Source: CAWJAP01 sp963834365 (GTDB taxonomy: Bacteria; Acidobacteriota; Vicinamibacteria; Vicinamibacterales; Vicinamibacteraceae). From it: 64,000 bases of DNA. Positions 47,542 through 56,635 of the stretch are shown one piece after another (position 1 is the first letter of the stretch; the number at the start of each line of letters is the position of its first letter). The notes beneath the pieces are model-generated. The model was not told the origin of the DNA. It saw nothing but the letters and a program-made list of their open reading frames with translations, and did no database searches. The translations under genes were made by a program, and so were the position numbers. The DNA is taken from the NCBI GenBank assembly GCA_963834365.1, contig CAWIBS010000041.1, positions 297,583-361,582 of the forward strand, in the 5' to 3' direction.

Positions 47542-47995
47542 CAGTCGTTGTTCCGGGATTCTGGGCGTGAGGGCGAGATGTCCCAGCGCTCAGTCTGTTG
47601 GTGGTGTGGAATCGAGGGCAGGCACGGCGCAGAGAGAATCCGCGCCAGTCATCGCTCCGGCTTACAGGCGCGCCGCAGCGAGAATAGGTTGTAGCGTCGG
47701 GACGACACACGCACGACGGGTGAGCGGTCCATTGACCGGGGCTGCCCAAATCGAATCCTCCTGGTCTCGCGACCACGAGGATGGCGGCCCGACCATCCAG
47801 TTGCCTGCAGCGGAGTTCCGCCGCACCCTTCGCTTTTGAACTGCGATCAGTATATCGCGCCGTGTCCTGATGGTTTGGCAGTCTTCCGGTTCCGCTTCAA
47901 GGGGGCTCGGCTGCTCGCGGTCACAGGGGTCACGGAGGCTGGATGAACCTTTTCCGCAAGTCCACGACTTCAAGGATGAGTGGACAGGAGCAGAC
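47542..47995. other. Intergenic region between nhaA and an ECF sigma gene
   Basis: About 450 bp between divergent genes; must hold both promoters. No gene or clear box pair recognised; AGGAG at 47986-47990 is the ribosome-binding site of the sigma gene. Confidence 0.5.
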
Positions 47996-48565
47996 GTGAC
48001 CGATCCGAGCGAACCCGGCCATCTTGCGCATCAAGAAGATGAGCTTCTCGTCATCCGCTGTCAGCTTGGCGAACGGCCAGCCTTCGACGAACTCGTGGAA
48101 CGCTGGCACGGGCCAGTGTGGAAGTACGTCCGGCGGGTGGCCGGTGGCGACGATGCAGCGTGGGACGTCGCACAGGATGTGTGGCTGAGAGTACTGCGCG
48201 GAATCGGCGGTCTCCGCGACGGCACGAGACTCCGGGCTTGGTTGTTCGGCATTGCCCGTCGCGCACTGATGGATCGTCTTCGGCACCAGTACGCAACACC
48301 GGTCGACGCCGATGTTGACTTGGCGGCACTCCCTGCCGATGTCTGCTCGGATGAATCAGAGGAAGAACTCGCAGCCATGGAGCGTGAGCTGGCACGCTTG
48401 CCGGTTATCGAACGTGAGGTGCTCACGCTCTTCTATCTTCGGGAGCTTTCACTGACCGAGGTGGCCGACGTGCTCGGTGTGCCGATTGGCACGGTGAAAT
48501 CACGGTTGTTTCGCGCGCGGCGCCAACTGCGGCGTGGATTGGATTCAGAAGGAGAATCAGCATGA
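47996..48565 (+). CDS. ECF-type RNA polymerase sigma factor
   Basis: A 189-residue sigma-70 family protein. Start GTG at 47996, preceded by AGGAG at good spacing; the open frame extends upstream without meaning. Region 2: FDELVERWHGPVWKYVRRVA, DDAAWDVAQDVWLRVLR, LRAWLFGIARRALMDRLR. Region 4: LPVIEREVLTLFYLRELSLT and VPIGTVKSRLFRARRQLRRG. The stop overlaps the next ATG, whose membrane product is the likely regulator. Confidence 0.9.
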   Translation: MTDPSEPGHLAHQEDELLVIRCQLGERPAFDELVERWHGPVWKYVRRVAGGDDAAWDVAQDVWLRVLRGIGGLRDGTRLRAWLFGIARRALMDRLRHQYATPVDADVDLAALPADVCSDESEEELAAMERELARLPVIEREVLTLFYLRELSLTEVADVLGVPIGTVKSRLFRARRQLRRGLDSEGESA

Positions 48566-49059
48566 CATCAACTCATTTCCCAACGCCACCGACGGCGGAC
48601 TTGCGCCGCCTGCTCGATGCGGAACTGTCGCTGCGTTCGCGTCTCGGTTACGTGGCTCTGCTCCTCGCGTCGGCCGCAATGACGGCTGTGATCGTGTCCC
48701 TGTGGCTGACCGAGCCCACGTTGCCGACGCGTACGGCGGTCGCCTTTGCCGTCCTGACCCTCATCGGTCTGTCGTGGATAGTGTTTTCTGGGTGGGTACT
48801 GACCAGACGCCGCCCGCTCTTCGGTCGGGACGGCCTCGTCGCTGGTCGCATGGCCGTGACCTTCACGTCGGCATTCGTGGTCGGCACGCTGGCGGTCGGC
48901 TATTCGAGCGGCGGAGCGGCTCCCTATGCGGCGTTCGCCATGGGGCTTGTGCTGCTCGCTGTCGCAGTGGCGGCGCTGGTGCGAGCGCGACGCAACGTCG
49001 CGCGCCTCACGACGCGACGGGAAGCGCTCGAGCGCGAGCTCGGAACTCAGATGCGCTGA
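48562..49059 (+). CDS. Four-helix membrane protein paired with the sigma factor
   Basis: A 165-residue protein. A short cytoplasmic N-terminus (TADLRRLLDAELSLRSRLG) precedes four membrane segments (YVALLLASAAMTAVIVSLW, VAFAVLTLIGLSWIVFSGWV, MAVTFTSAFVVGTLAVGY, AFAMGLVLLAVAVAALVRA) and an Arg-rich tail. ATGA overlap with the sigma gene makes it a candidate membrane-bound anti-sigma partner, though it has no zinc-finger motif. Function not established. Confidence 0.7.
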   Translation: MTSTHFPTPPTADLRRLLDAELSLRSRLGYVALLLASAAMTAVIVSLWLTEPTLPTRTAVAFAVLTLIGLSWIVFSGWVLTRRRPLFGRDGLVAGRMAVTFTSAFVVGTLAVGYSSGGAAPYAAFAMGLVLLAVAVAALVRARRNVARLTTRREALERELGTQMR

Positions 49060-49155
49060 CGGAGTTCGAACGTCGCTCTCCGTTAGTCCTACGACTTCGC
49101 ACGATGCGTTCGCGAGAGATTGCAGGGCGTCAGAGCTCGCGGATTCTCGAGCCGA

Positions 49156-49977
49156 TCAGGCGCGAGGCGTATCGACAGCGATGATGCGGTCGGCGACGGC
49201 GCGCAGATCTGGTTCAACGATGTCAGGCTTCGGCGCCAGCGGATACAGGACTTTGCCGGGCCTGGCGACGAAGGCGCCGGCCCATCCGACCTGCATTGCT
49301 CCGACCACATCCCAGGCATGGGCGGCCACCATTCGGAGTTGGCTCGCGTCAACCTTCAACTCACTCGCCACGTACCGGTACGGCTCAGGAGCCGGCTTGA
49401 AGCGCCGAACCGTATCGACAGAAAACGACCGCTCGAAGAATTCCGTGAGACCAGCGTTGTTCAGTTGCTGCTCCACGGCGACGGCAGCGGAGTTGGTGAG
49501 CGTCACGGTTCGGAATCCAGCGTCCCTGAGCCGACGTAGTCCCTCACGCACATCGGGGTGAGCCGGGAGCGACCGCATACCGCTTAGGATTCGTGTTCGA
49601 TCGTCGGTCGACAGGGAGACGCGGCGGCTCGAGGCCACCATCTCCAGCGCGGCACCGCCGATCGCACCAAAGTCCGAGTACGGGCCCGCGAGGCTGGCGA
49701 CTTCCGAATACAGCAGGACCGTCGAAAACCACTCCCGTAACACGAGCTCGTCGCCGAACGCGCGCGCGAAGTGTGGCTTGAGGGCGTCGACGTCGAGCAA
49801 CGTTTCATTCACGTCGAAGACGATGATGCGTGGCATGCGTCGTTGCGAAACCGTCTGGCCTACTGCCGGGCCGGGTCGAGACATCGTGGCCAATGCGACT
49901 GGACTTGCGAGCGTCGCGAGCATGGAGCGACGCGAAAGTCGCGTACTGCGGGTCTTCACATGAGAACTCCGCCGCAC
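49156..49977 (-). CDS. Exported haloacid dehalogenase, type II (HAD superfamily)
   Basis: A 273-residue protein. A twin-Arg-like N-terminus (RLSRRSMLATLASPVAL) suggests Tat export. The HAD core begins RIIVFDVNETLLDVDALKPH with the nucleophilic Asp, continues with FRTVTLTNSAAVAVEQQL, the Lys region RRFKPAPEPYRYVASEL and AHAWDVVGAMQVGWAGAFV. These are (S)-2-haloacid dehalogenase features (carbon-halogen bond cleavage), but activity on phosphoesters cannot be excluded. Confidence 0.87.
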   Translation of the reverse strand: MRRSSHVKTRSTRLSRRSMLATLASPVALATMSRPGPAVGQTVSQRRMPRIIVFDVNETLLDVDALKPHFARAFGDELVLREWFSTVLLYSEVASLAGPYSDFGAIGGAALEMVASSRRVSLSTDDRTRILSGMRSLPAHPDVREGLRRLRDAGFRTVTLTNSAAVAVEQQLNNAGLTEFFERSFSVDTVRRFKPAPEPYRYVASELKVDASQLRMVAAHAWDVVGAMQVGWAGAFVARPGKVLYPLAPKPDIVEPDLRAVADRIIAVDTPRA

Positions 49978-50144
49978 CCTAGGTCTAGTCTACGCTCATC
50001 GACGTGGCATCAGAAGCGCGGCACAGTGGTCAATTCCTCCGACCCAAGAGCGACAGCAGCGGGCGGTATGATGCCAACCCGCTGCTGATCCGTTCACCCA
50101 TGGCGCGCAAGATGCGACGCGCTTCGTATCGATCGTGTCTGGGA

Positions 50145-51288
50145 TCACCGAGCCGCGAGGCCGTTAGCCCCTGCTGGCAGGCCACCCGTAAACGGGAGCC
50201 GCGTGAGAGAGCCGTCGGAGTGCACACGAAATGCGCCAATCGTGTTCGTGCCGCTGTTCAGGCTGTACAAGAAACGGCCACTGTCGGTGAGGGCGAGGTC
50301 GATCGGGGCGCTGCCGTCGCCGGTGACGGCGGTCCGCCCGTCGGCGTCGAGCAGCTCGATCGTGCCATCAAAGTCGATCGCGTACCCGGAGATCGAGCCA
50401 CTGCCGGTGTTGGTGACGTAGGCGAAGCGGCCGTTTGGCGTCACGATCACCCAGCAGTTGGCGGTCTGATTCGTGCCAACGGAGGCGCTGATCGTCGTCA
50501 GAGATGCCCTGTCGATCGATCTCGTACGAGGATGTCGCGCTCGCGTTCTCTGCCCCACCGAAGGCTTCGGACACGAACAGCTGGTCGCGTTTGCCGAACG
50601 CGAACCCGAACGGCGTCTGTCCATTAGAGTCCTGCACGCGCGCATCGCCTGGCAGCCCGTCCCTGCCTATTTCGAACGTCACGATCTTGTTCGTCGCCTT
50701 CTCGGTCACGACCAGCGCGTCGCCGTGCGGCGTGAACTCGACTTGCGCGGGATCGGTTCCGACGCCGCTCAGAAGCCGGTCAGATCCGTCGAGCGGACGC
50801 AGACGGCCGTCTCGTCCGAGGGTGAAGCCCGTGATACTGTCGCTGCCTGCATTGAGGACGTACACGAGACCGCGATGTTCGGTCACGCTCACCGGTCGGA
50901 TGCCACCGCTTGGCTGAACCTCCACAAGACGCAGTCCCCGGCGGTGCACCGCGAGCACGGAAAGCGAGTTGCTCCCGGCGTTGACCGCGAGCAGCCATTT
51001 CTCGTTGCCGGTCAGTACCAGCCCCCCTTGGTTTCCCAGTCCACCGCCGGTTCCGCTGCCGCCGGTCGACACGGCGCCGGCTCGCACGAGTCGCCCGTCC
51101 GCGAGTCGATCGAAGATGAGCACCCTGTTTCGGTCGGGTGCATTCGACATGGTGTAGACGGCACCCGGAAACCGAAATCGCAGACCCTTGAGATCCTGGG
51201 TCTCCTGTGCGACGACTGTGGCCCCGGCGCCGACAATGAGGGACGCGGCGGACAGGCTGGCCAGAAGATGAACGAGCCGATTCTTCAC
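50145..51288 (-). CDS. Exported lactonase-type beta-propeller (6-phosphogluconolactonase-like), one frameshift
   Basis: About 380 residues. Start GTG at 51288 behind AGGAG; signal peptide KNRLVHLLASLSAASLIVGA. Repeated blades include VYTMSNAPDRNRVLIFDR, KWLLAVNAGSNSLSVLAV, GLVYVLNAGSDSITGFTL, and ALVVTEKATNKIVTFEIG. A frame change near 50510 is followed by CWVIVTPNGRFAYVTNTGSG and RFLYSLNSGTNTIGAFRV. Seven-bladed propellers of this family hydrolyse lactones or have unknown roles; periplasmic location is predicted. Confidence 0.82.
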
Positions 51289-51521
51289 GGAAGCGCTCCT
51301 TTCGTTCGAGGCGGCGACTCGTGCGGATGTCGTTGTCGAGGTCGACGACACGACACGCGTCCCGGTCTGTGCGCATGAGATAGTTCTTCCTGGGGCGCAC
51401 GCCAGACGGGTCCCGCCTTGCGAGATGTGAGTCGCGCGTAGCGCCCAAAACCCCCTCATCGTCGACGGCACGATGAATCGACGATGTCGGATGACAACGG
51501 GATGACGAGGGAGCAACCCCT

Positions 51522-52202
51522 GTGAAGCAGGTGCGGTGCGTTCTTGTGATGATGCTGCTGTGGCTCGGAACAGGGCCTCGAGCGGCTGCCCAGGACGAGA
51601 GCCGGCTGTACGCCGGCGCAATCGCCGGCGTCTCGACGCTCTCGGCCGATGGCCGAGCATCGACGCAGCCGGGTCGTGCGGAGGCGTCGCTGTATAAGCC
51701 CGAGAACGGGCCAGCGCTCAACCTGTTCGTCGGCATGCACGTCGGTCGCTACTTCTCCGTTCAAGGGAACTACATATGGAATCGCAACGACCTGACGTTG
51801 TTCTCCTCGTTCACGACGGCGCAGGGCGGAGGCTTCTACGAACAGCATCGAAACAGTGCGCAGCACGCGGTTGTCGGGGACGCGCTCCTGTACTTCCGCG
51901 CACTCGGAGATGGGGTACGTCCGTATCTCTCAACGGGAGTCGGATGGATGGGCTTTGGAAGCGAGCCGGCCAACAGCGAAGTGACGAGTGGCCTCGCGCC
52001 GCCTGACGGTGAGATTGCGGCGACGCGCTTCGTCCTGCGGGTCGCCGTCGGAATCGATCTCGCGATGGGAGAGGCGTGGAGTTTTCGTTACAGCTTCAGC
52101 GAGAGCATCAGTGGCAATCCGATCAGCGCGCGCCTGACGCCGCCGGGTGAACGCAACCTCGCGAACTTTCAGAACCTGTTCGGATTCATCAGGCGGTTTT
52201 GA
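51522..52202 (+). CDS. Outer-membrane beta-barrel protein
   Basis: A 226-residue protein with a signal peptide ending GPRAAAQ, then alternating-hydrophobicity strands (LYAGAIAGVSTLS, LNLFVGMHVGRYFSVQGNYI, GDALLYFRALGDGVRPYLST, FVLRVAVGIDLAMGEAWSFR) and a terminal aromatic residue (FIRRF), as in 8-strand OmpA/OmpX-like barrels. GTG start. Function unknown; divergent from the lactonase gene. Confidence 0.78.
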   Translation: MKQVRCVLVMMLLWLGTGPRAAAQDESRLYAGAIAGVSTLSADGRASTQPGRAEASLYKPENGPALNLFVGMHVGRYFSVQGNYIWNRNDLTLFSSFTTAQGGGFYEQHRNSAQHAVVGDALLYFRALGDGVRPYLSTGVGWMGFGSEPANSEVTSGLAPPDGEIAATRFVLRVAVGIDLAMGEAWSFRYSFSESISGNPISARLTPPGERNLANFQNLFGFIRRF

Positions 52203-52225
52203 TTCGCTCCCCGCGTTCCGCCGAG

Positions 52226-52567
52226 TTACTCGCGCGAGTGGTGGAACTCCGCGTAGGGACAGTGAGGCCAGAAGATTGGAGCGTGGTCGACTCGTTCCGC
52301 CAGCACGCGCGCGTGACAGATGCGGCACGGATTCATCGACGCAACCTGTTCGCCAAGCGGCAGCGAGACGAGGCCCTGTTCGAACACGCACAGTCCACTC
52401 CCGGCGGCCTTCGTCACAGCCAGGCTGAGGAGCGGTCCTGTCTCCGCCTGCTTGCTCACGAGCGCCGAATAGATCTGTGACTTCAGCCGCGCTGGAGCGC
52501 GCTCGGCCGCTGCCGTATCGAAGTCCGCCGCGTCGGCCAGTTGTTGGAGCCAGCGTTCGTCGTTCAT
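52226..52567 (-). CDS. Small cysteine-containing protein downstream of an ECF sigma gene
   Basis: A 113-residue protein starting MNDERWLQQLADAADFDTAA two bases after the sigma stop. The N-terminal half is helical, like a short cytoplasmic anti-sigma. The C-terminus has MNPCRICHARVLAERVDHAP and FWPHCPYAEFH: a CxxCH motif plus a later CP, which could bind metal or, less likely in the absence of a signal peptide, haem. Redox- or zinc-sensing control of the sigma factor is an inference. Confidence 0.65.
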   Translation of the reverse strand: MNDERWLQQLADAADFDTAAAERAPARLKSQIYSALVSKQAETGPLLSLAVTKAAGSGLCVFEQGLVSLPLGEQVASMNPCRICHARVLAERVDHAPIFWPHCPYAEFHHSRE

Positions 52568-52569
52568 CG

Positions 52570-53177
52570 CTACACCTGATCCCAGAGCTCTCTGAACCGC
52601 GCTCGGGCGCGCGCGAGTAGTCGCTCGATGGCCTTCTCGGTCTTGCCGGTCGCCTCGGCCATCTCTCGGACGCTGCGGTTCTCCCAGTAGCGCCACAACA
52701 ATGCCAGACCATACGACTCGGGCAGCCGTTGAAGAATTCGATGCGTTCTGGCTTCCAACCGCTCGCGATCGATCTGCTCGTCGATCGATGGGCCGTCGGC
52801 CGCCGGTTCGAAGGACCGCCGGCGTCCGCGAGCGGGTCTGGCGCGCGCAATTGTTGGCGGTAGAACGCTTCAACCTTGTGGCGGGCAATGCCAAGGAGCC
52901 ACGACCGAAGGGGCGCGTTCCCCAAGAAGCTCGACAGGCTGCCGAGCGCAGCCAGGAACACCTCTTGGACCACGTCGTCCACGAGATCGGCGCGCGGCGC
53001 GAGGCGGTGTCGGACGTACGCGTAGACAGAGTCCGTGTACGTCGACACGAACCTGGCGGTCGCTTTCCGGTCCTTCCGGAGGATGGCGGCAACGAGTTCC
53101 CGCTCCGCTTCGGAGCCTTGGTCGACGACCGGAATCAGCCGGGACGCGCTCGCCTCGGAGGGTGTCTCTGGAGGCAT
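52570..53177 (-). CDS. ECF-type RNA polymerase sigma factor, one frameshift
   Basis: About 202 residues. Region 2 occurs in the first frame (ATARFVSTYTDSVYAYVRHR, VDDVVQEVFLAALGSLSSFL, PLRSWLLGIARHKVEAFYRQ). After a shift near 52810 region 4 follows (LPESYGLALLWRYWENRSVR, MAEATGKTEKAIERLLARAR) to the TAG at 52570. One indel restores a normal protein. It is followed immediately by the small cysteine-containing gene, a sigma/anti-sigma layout. Confidence 0.82.
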
Positions 53178-53334
53178 TCAGAGTATAGGTCGCGAAGATC
53201 GGCCTTTTCCCCCGTTTCCGAAACGTACTAAGGTAGTTCCAGCGAGAAACGCTGTTGCTGGACCGATCGTACCTGACCGTCAGAAAACGTTCGTTCCGCG
53301 ACCTCTTCATCGAGGCGCAATCGAACAGACGCCA

Positions 53335-54150
53335 TCAGAGATCGATGGCCGACTGAATCCGTTCGAGCAGAGCGGGTCCTGGGTCGGCATCGGGCGTGGC
53401 CCGATAGAGCGCCGCGGTCCGTTGCACGCTCTCGAGGCGTCGGACCCGCTCCAGGACCTCGGGAAAGGCGTGCGCGGATTCAGCCTGGCCGAACAGCAGC
53501 ACCTCGTTGCTGACTCGTCCGACGGCCTGCGCGCGCGGCAGCCGTCGGATGCACCGACACGGGTTGTCCGGATCGACGAGACCACAGTGGCGACGGGTGA
53601 ATTCGACGATTGCCTCGCGCGCACGCGACAGGCGCTTCCGAAACGCCGGCGCAGAAATCTTCAAGATGCGCGCCGCCTCCGGCCCTTCGATCTCCAGAAT
53701 CTCTCCGAGGATATACGCCAGACGATGCGGGCGATCGAGACAGGTGAGCAACGCATACATGCAACCGACCTTCACCTCTTCGAGCAGGAGCGCCTTGTCT
53801 GCTGGCCACTCGCGACCCTCGGCGGGGGCGAGTCCATCCGCGAGATCCTCGGCGAAGCGCTCGAAGGTCAGCTCCTGCCTCTCGACGCGGCTCTGTCTGG
53901 CTGAAATCAGGTGGTTCGCCGCGATGCGGTACACCCACGTGAGGAAACCGCTCTCACCGCGAAACGAGCCCAGGTGCGTGACGACGCGTACAAGGATCTC
54001 CTGCGAAGCGTCTCGTGCGTCCTCCGGATGCCAGAGCATCCGAAGCGCCAGGTTGTAGACGGGTCGCTGTATCTGAACGACGAGGCGCTCCAGGCTGTCG
54101 CGATCGCCTTCACGTGCGCTGGCGACGAGGGGTTCGAGGTCGTCAGTCAC
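53335..54150 (-). CDS. ECF-like sigma factor with C-terminal extension
   Basis: A 271-residue protein. Region 2 is LERLVVQIQRPVYNLALRML, WHPEDARDASQEILVRVVTH, and FLTWVYRIAANHLISARQSR. Region 4 is LLTCLDRPHRLAYILGEILE and IEGPEAARILKISAPAFRKR. A C-terminal extension with NPCRCIRRLPRA is a possible metal-binding tail seen in some extended sigma factors. The start overlaps the stop of the upstream SRPBCC gene (ATGA). Confidence 0.85.
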   Translation of the reverse strand: MTDDLEPLVASAREGDRDSLERLVVQIQRPVYNLALRMLWHPEDARDASQEILVRVVTHLGSFRGESGFLTWVYRIAANHLISARQSRVERQELTFERFAEDLADGLAPAEGREWPADKALLLEEVKVGCMYALLTCLDRPHRLAYILGEILEIEGPEAARILKISAPAFRKRLSRAREAIVEFTRRHCGLVDPDNPCRCIRRLPRAQAVGRVSNEVLLFGQAESAHAFPEVLERVRRLESVQRTAALYRATPDADPGPALLERIQSAIDL

Positions 54151-54566
54151 GCAGGCTGGCCTTGGCCTCTCGTCGCCAACCGCGTGGCGAGTCTCGAGAG
54201 TTCGTCGGCGAGAACGCGCGACTGTTCGTCCAGCGCGCCCTCGAGCTCCTCCAGCGGTGCCGAAGGGGCCTCCAGCACGAAGGTGTAAATGCTCTTGCCG
54301 CGATGTGGTGTGACGCGCGAGTGCGCCTTTGCTACGACGCCGTTTGGGAACGTCATCGTCCAGTCAACGGTGCCGTGCTCCGCCGAGGCGTCCACCCGAA
54401 GACCGACCTGGACGCTTCCCTGAGGTGTGGACATCGTCGCCTGCTGGCTGTCGGCGGCCTTGAACGCGTGCGTCCATTCGGGGAGGGTACTGGGATCGGA
54501 CAGGTACCGGAAGGCGTCCGCCGGCGGGACGTCGAGTTGAATGCTTTGCACGTCGAAGGTACGCAT
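54147..54566 (-). CDS. SRPBCC (START/polyketide-cyclase-like) family protein
   Basis: A 139-residue helix-grip fold protein: IQLDVPPADAFRYLSDPSTL and PEWTHAFKAAD near the N-terminus and a long C-terminal helix (GALDEQSRVLADELSRLATR). Family members bind hydrophobic ligands. Cotranscribed with the extended sigma factor, so it may supply a ligand signal to it; that is speculative. Confidence 0.85.
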   Translation of the reverse strand: MRTFDVQSIQLDVPPADAFRYLSDPSTLPEWTHAFKAADSQQATMSTPQGSVQVGLRVDASAEHGTVDWTMTFPNGVVAKAHSRVTPHRGKSIYTFVLEAPSAPLEELEGALDEQSRVLADELSRLATRLATRGQGQPA

Positions 54567-54767
54567 GGTCTCCTCCAGTCGCTTCGAGTCCTGGCCGCCG
54601 CGTTCTACGGCGCCGGACCGTTAGCGAGTTCTCGACGTTTAGACTGCCGCGTGCCGTCAAGTGTGACCAATGCCGGTTCTTGAGCTGTCAGGCCTGGCTC
54701 AGCCGGACAGTAGACCTGCTCCAAACCTATCCCCGCGTACGGCCGCCAAGCCTTACACTCATGAAGC

Positions 54768-55868
54768 GTGACTCTACTCTTTCGCCGGCACCGTATCGCT
54801 CGAACTGAAGACGGCCGATCAAACCGCCTGCCCGCGAGCGGGGTCTTCCTGGCGAGCCTGGTGGTGGCTTGTACCGCGGTTGTGGCAGGTCAGGCACCGA
54901 TGATTGACACCTCCCGCATCGGGCCTACGATTGGGCAACGAGTCCCGGACTTCTCGGGCACGGATCAATTTGGCCGCACGCATACGCTTGCGTCGTCGCT
55001 AGGTGCAAAGGGCGCGATGCTGGTGTTCTTCCGCTCGGCCGACTGGTGACCATACTGCAAGACGCAGCTCGTGGAGCTGCAAGGCCGCTACGATGAAATC
55101 CGAAAGCAAGGTCTCGGGCTCGTCGCAATCAGCTACGATTCTCCCGAAACGCTGAAGAGATTCGCTGATTCACGATTGATCAGGTTTCCACTGGTTTCTG
55201 ACGCCGGGTCCGCCATCATCAAGCGCTTTGGTATCCTGAACGAACAGCAGAAACCAGGCACAGCTTCGTACGGCATCCCGCACCCAGGCACCTTCATCGT
55301 CGATCGGAAGGGCGTGGTGACGGCGCGCTTCTTCGAGCAGGCATACCAAGAGCGCTATACCGCAGCGGCCATCCTTGCCGCACAGGGCGCCAATCCCGCC
55401 GGCGCTACCGTCACTGCGGAGACTCAGCACCTGAGCATGAGCGCCTCGATTTCAGATTCGACGGTCGCTCCGGGCGAACGCATCTCAATCGTTGTGACCG
55501 TTACACCGCGTTCCACAATGCACGTGTATGCGCCGGGGAAACACGACTATCGAGTTGTGCGTCTGAACATCGATCCGCAGCCATGGCTGCGAGGGCACGA
55601 CGCACACTATCCGCCGTCGGAGATCTACCACTTCAAGCCGCTTGACGAGCGGGTCGAGGTGTACTCGAAGCCGTTTCGGTTGGTGCAGGACGTGACGATT
55701 CTCGCTACGCCAGAAGTCCAAAAGACGCTAGCGACGATGCCGACGGTCACGATTGCCGGCGTGCTCGAGTATCAGGCCTGTGACGACAAGATTTGTTACA
55801 ACCCGGCGCGAGTGCCTTTCAGCTTCACAGTGGCAACCAAGGCGCTGGATCGTAAGCCGCCAGGGTAA
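54768..55868 (+). CDS. Peroxiredoxin-like/DsbD-alpha fusion, predicted selenoprotein (Sec94)
   Basis: 366 residues if the TGA at 55047-55049 is read through. A signal or membrane segment (VFLASLVVACTAVVAGQAP) is followed by an AhpC/TSA thioredoxin-fold domain (IGQRVPDFSGTDQFGRTHTL, GAMLVFFRSADW). The TGA replaces the first Cys of the usual W-C-P-x-C site, and the same frame continues PYCKTQLVELQGRYDEIRKQ to a natural end, giving U94-P-Y-C97. Residues about 215-355 resemble the DsbD alpha domain with its cysteine pair (C338, C343 in YQACDDKICYNP). It would act in the periplasm as a thiol/selenol oxidoreductase. A TGC-to-TGA error is the alternative, but the hairpin after the codon argues against it. 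Confidence 0.8.
55064..55080 (+). promoter_or_regulatory. Candidate bacterial SECIS hairpin (peroxiredoxin-like gene)
   Basis: A seven-base perfect stem, GCAGCTC (55064-55070) with GAGCTGC (55074-55080), closes the loop GUG. Exactly 21 nt separate the TGA (55047-55049) and the loop, the same as in the rhodanese gene, and G is the first loop base. Confidence 0.7.
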
Positions 55869-56065
55869 GGCGCTAAAACTGGCCTCAGCACGAGGATAAT
55901 TCACACGTCGCTGGACTACACATGTTGAGGCAGACCTGAAGAAGTCTCGACGTGCTGGTCGGCGCGAAGCGTCGATCAGCAGCCGCCGGGGGATGCTCCA
56001 GTCGTCGACCAGCGTCTCACCACTTTTCAACCACTTGGCGCCATCTCAGAGTGCTGATGAAAAGA

Positions 56066-56105
56066 TGGTGTGCCTGACGGGAATCGAACCGGTCTCCGAT
56101 TACCC
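56066..56105 (-). other. tRNA 3'-end fragment (possible attachment-site scar)
   Basis: On the minus strand GGTTCGATTCC forms a T-arm with one stem mismatch, followed by a seven-base acceptor strand, discriminator A and CCA ending at 56066. No matching 5' acceptor strand is found upstream, so it is only a 3' portion. Such scars are typical of integration into a tRNA gene by a vanished element. Confidence 0.45.
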
Positions 56106-56635
56106 GCGAAAGGTCGTCCACCGTAGAGGAAACTCGACTGGCAGATTGGTCGTCAGAAATTGTGCCCCAGATTGTGCCCTAACCGGTGTCTACCCTCGAC
56201 AAACACCGTCACTCCTATGAGGGGTCTCGCTGTCAAGTCCCCGCGGTTTCTGAGATCGTTATGCACACCTCCATTGTCGCCGCCGAAGCGGGGCCTGCCC
56301 GCCAAGAGCCGGGCCCGCGCAGGCGGCTGCCACATGTTCAGATCATACAAGAGCGCTCGCGTCCGTGAGTGAGCGCTCGAGATCGATCATCGTGTCTCGA
56401 GCTGGCGGCTGCCGGTTCGCGTGGCCGTCACACTCAGGCCACGACCAACTCCTATTCGTGCCAGTCTCAGCGGACTGATCACCACATAACGTAGGCGCTC
56501 CGTAGCGCCGAGCAGCCTGACGCGAACGAGCCCCATCTTACGGACGGTCCTTTGAAGGACCCGTGATCAGTTGCCGGGTCGTTCGCACCAGCTTGAGTCG
56601 CCAGAGCGCGAACACAACTCCTGGCGAGAAACTGG
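56106..56635. other. Gene-poor stretch between a tRNA scar and the IS element
   Basis: About 530 bp with no recognisable gene; would contain the right flank of the IS110-type element, whose end is not defined by obvious inverted repeats. Confidence 0.5.
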
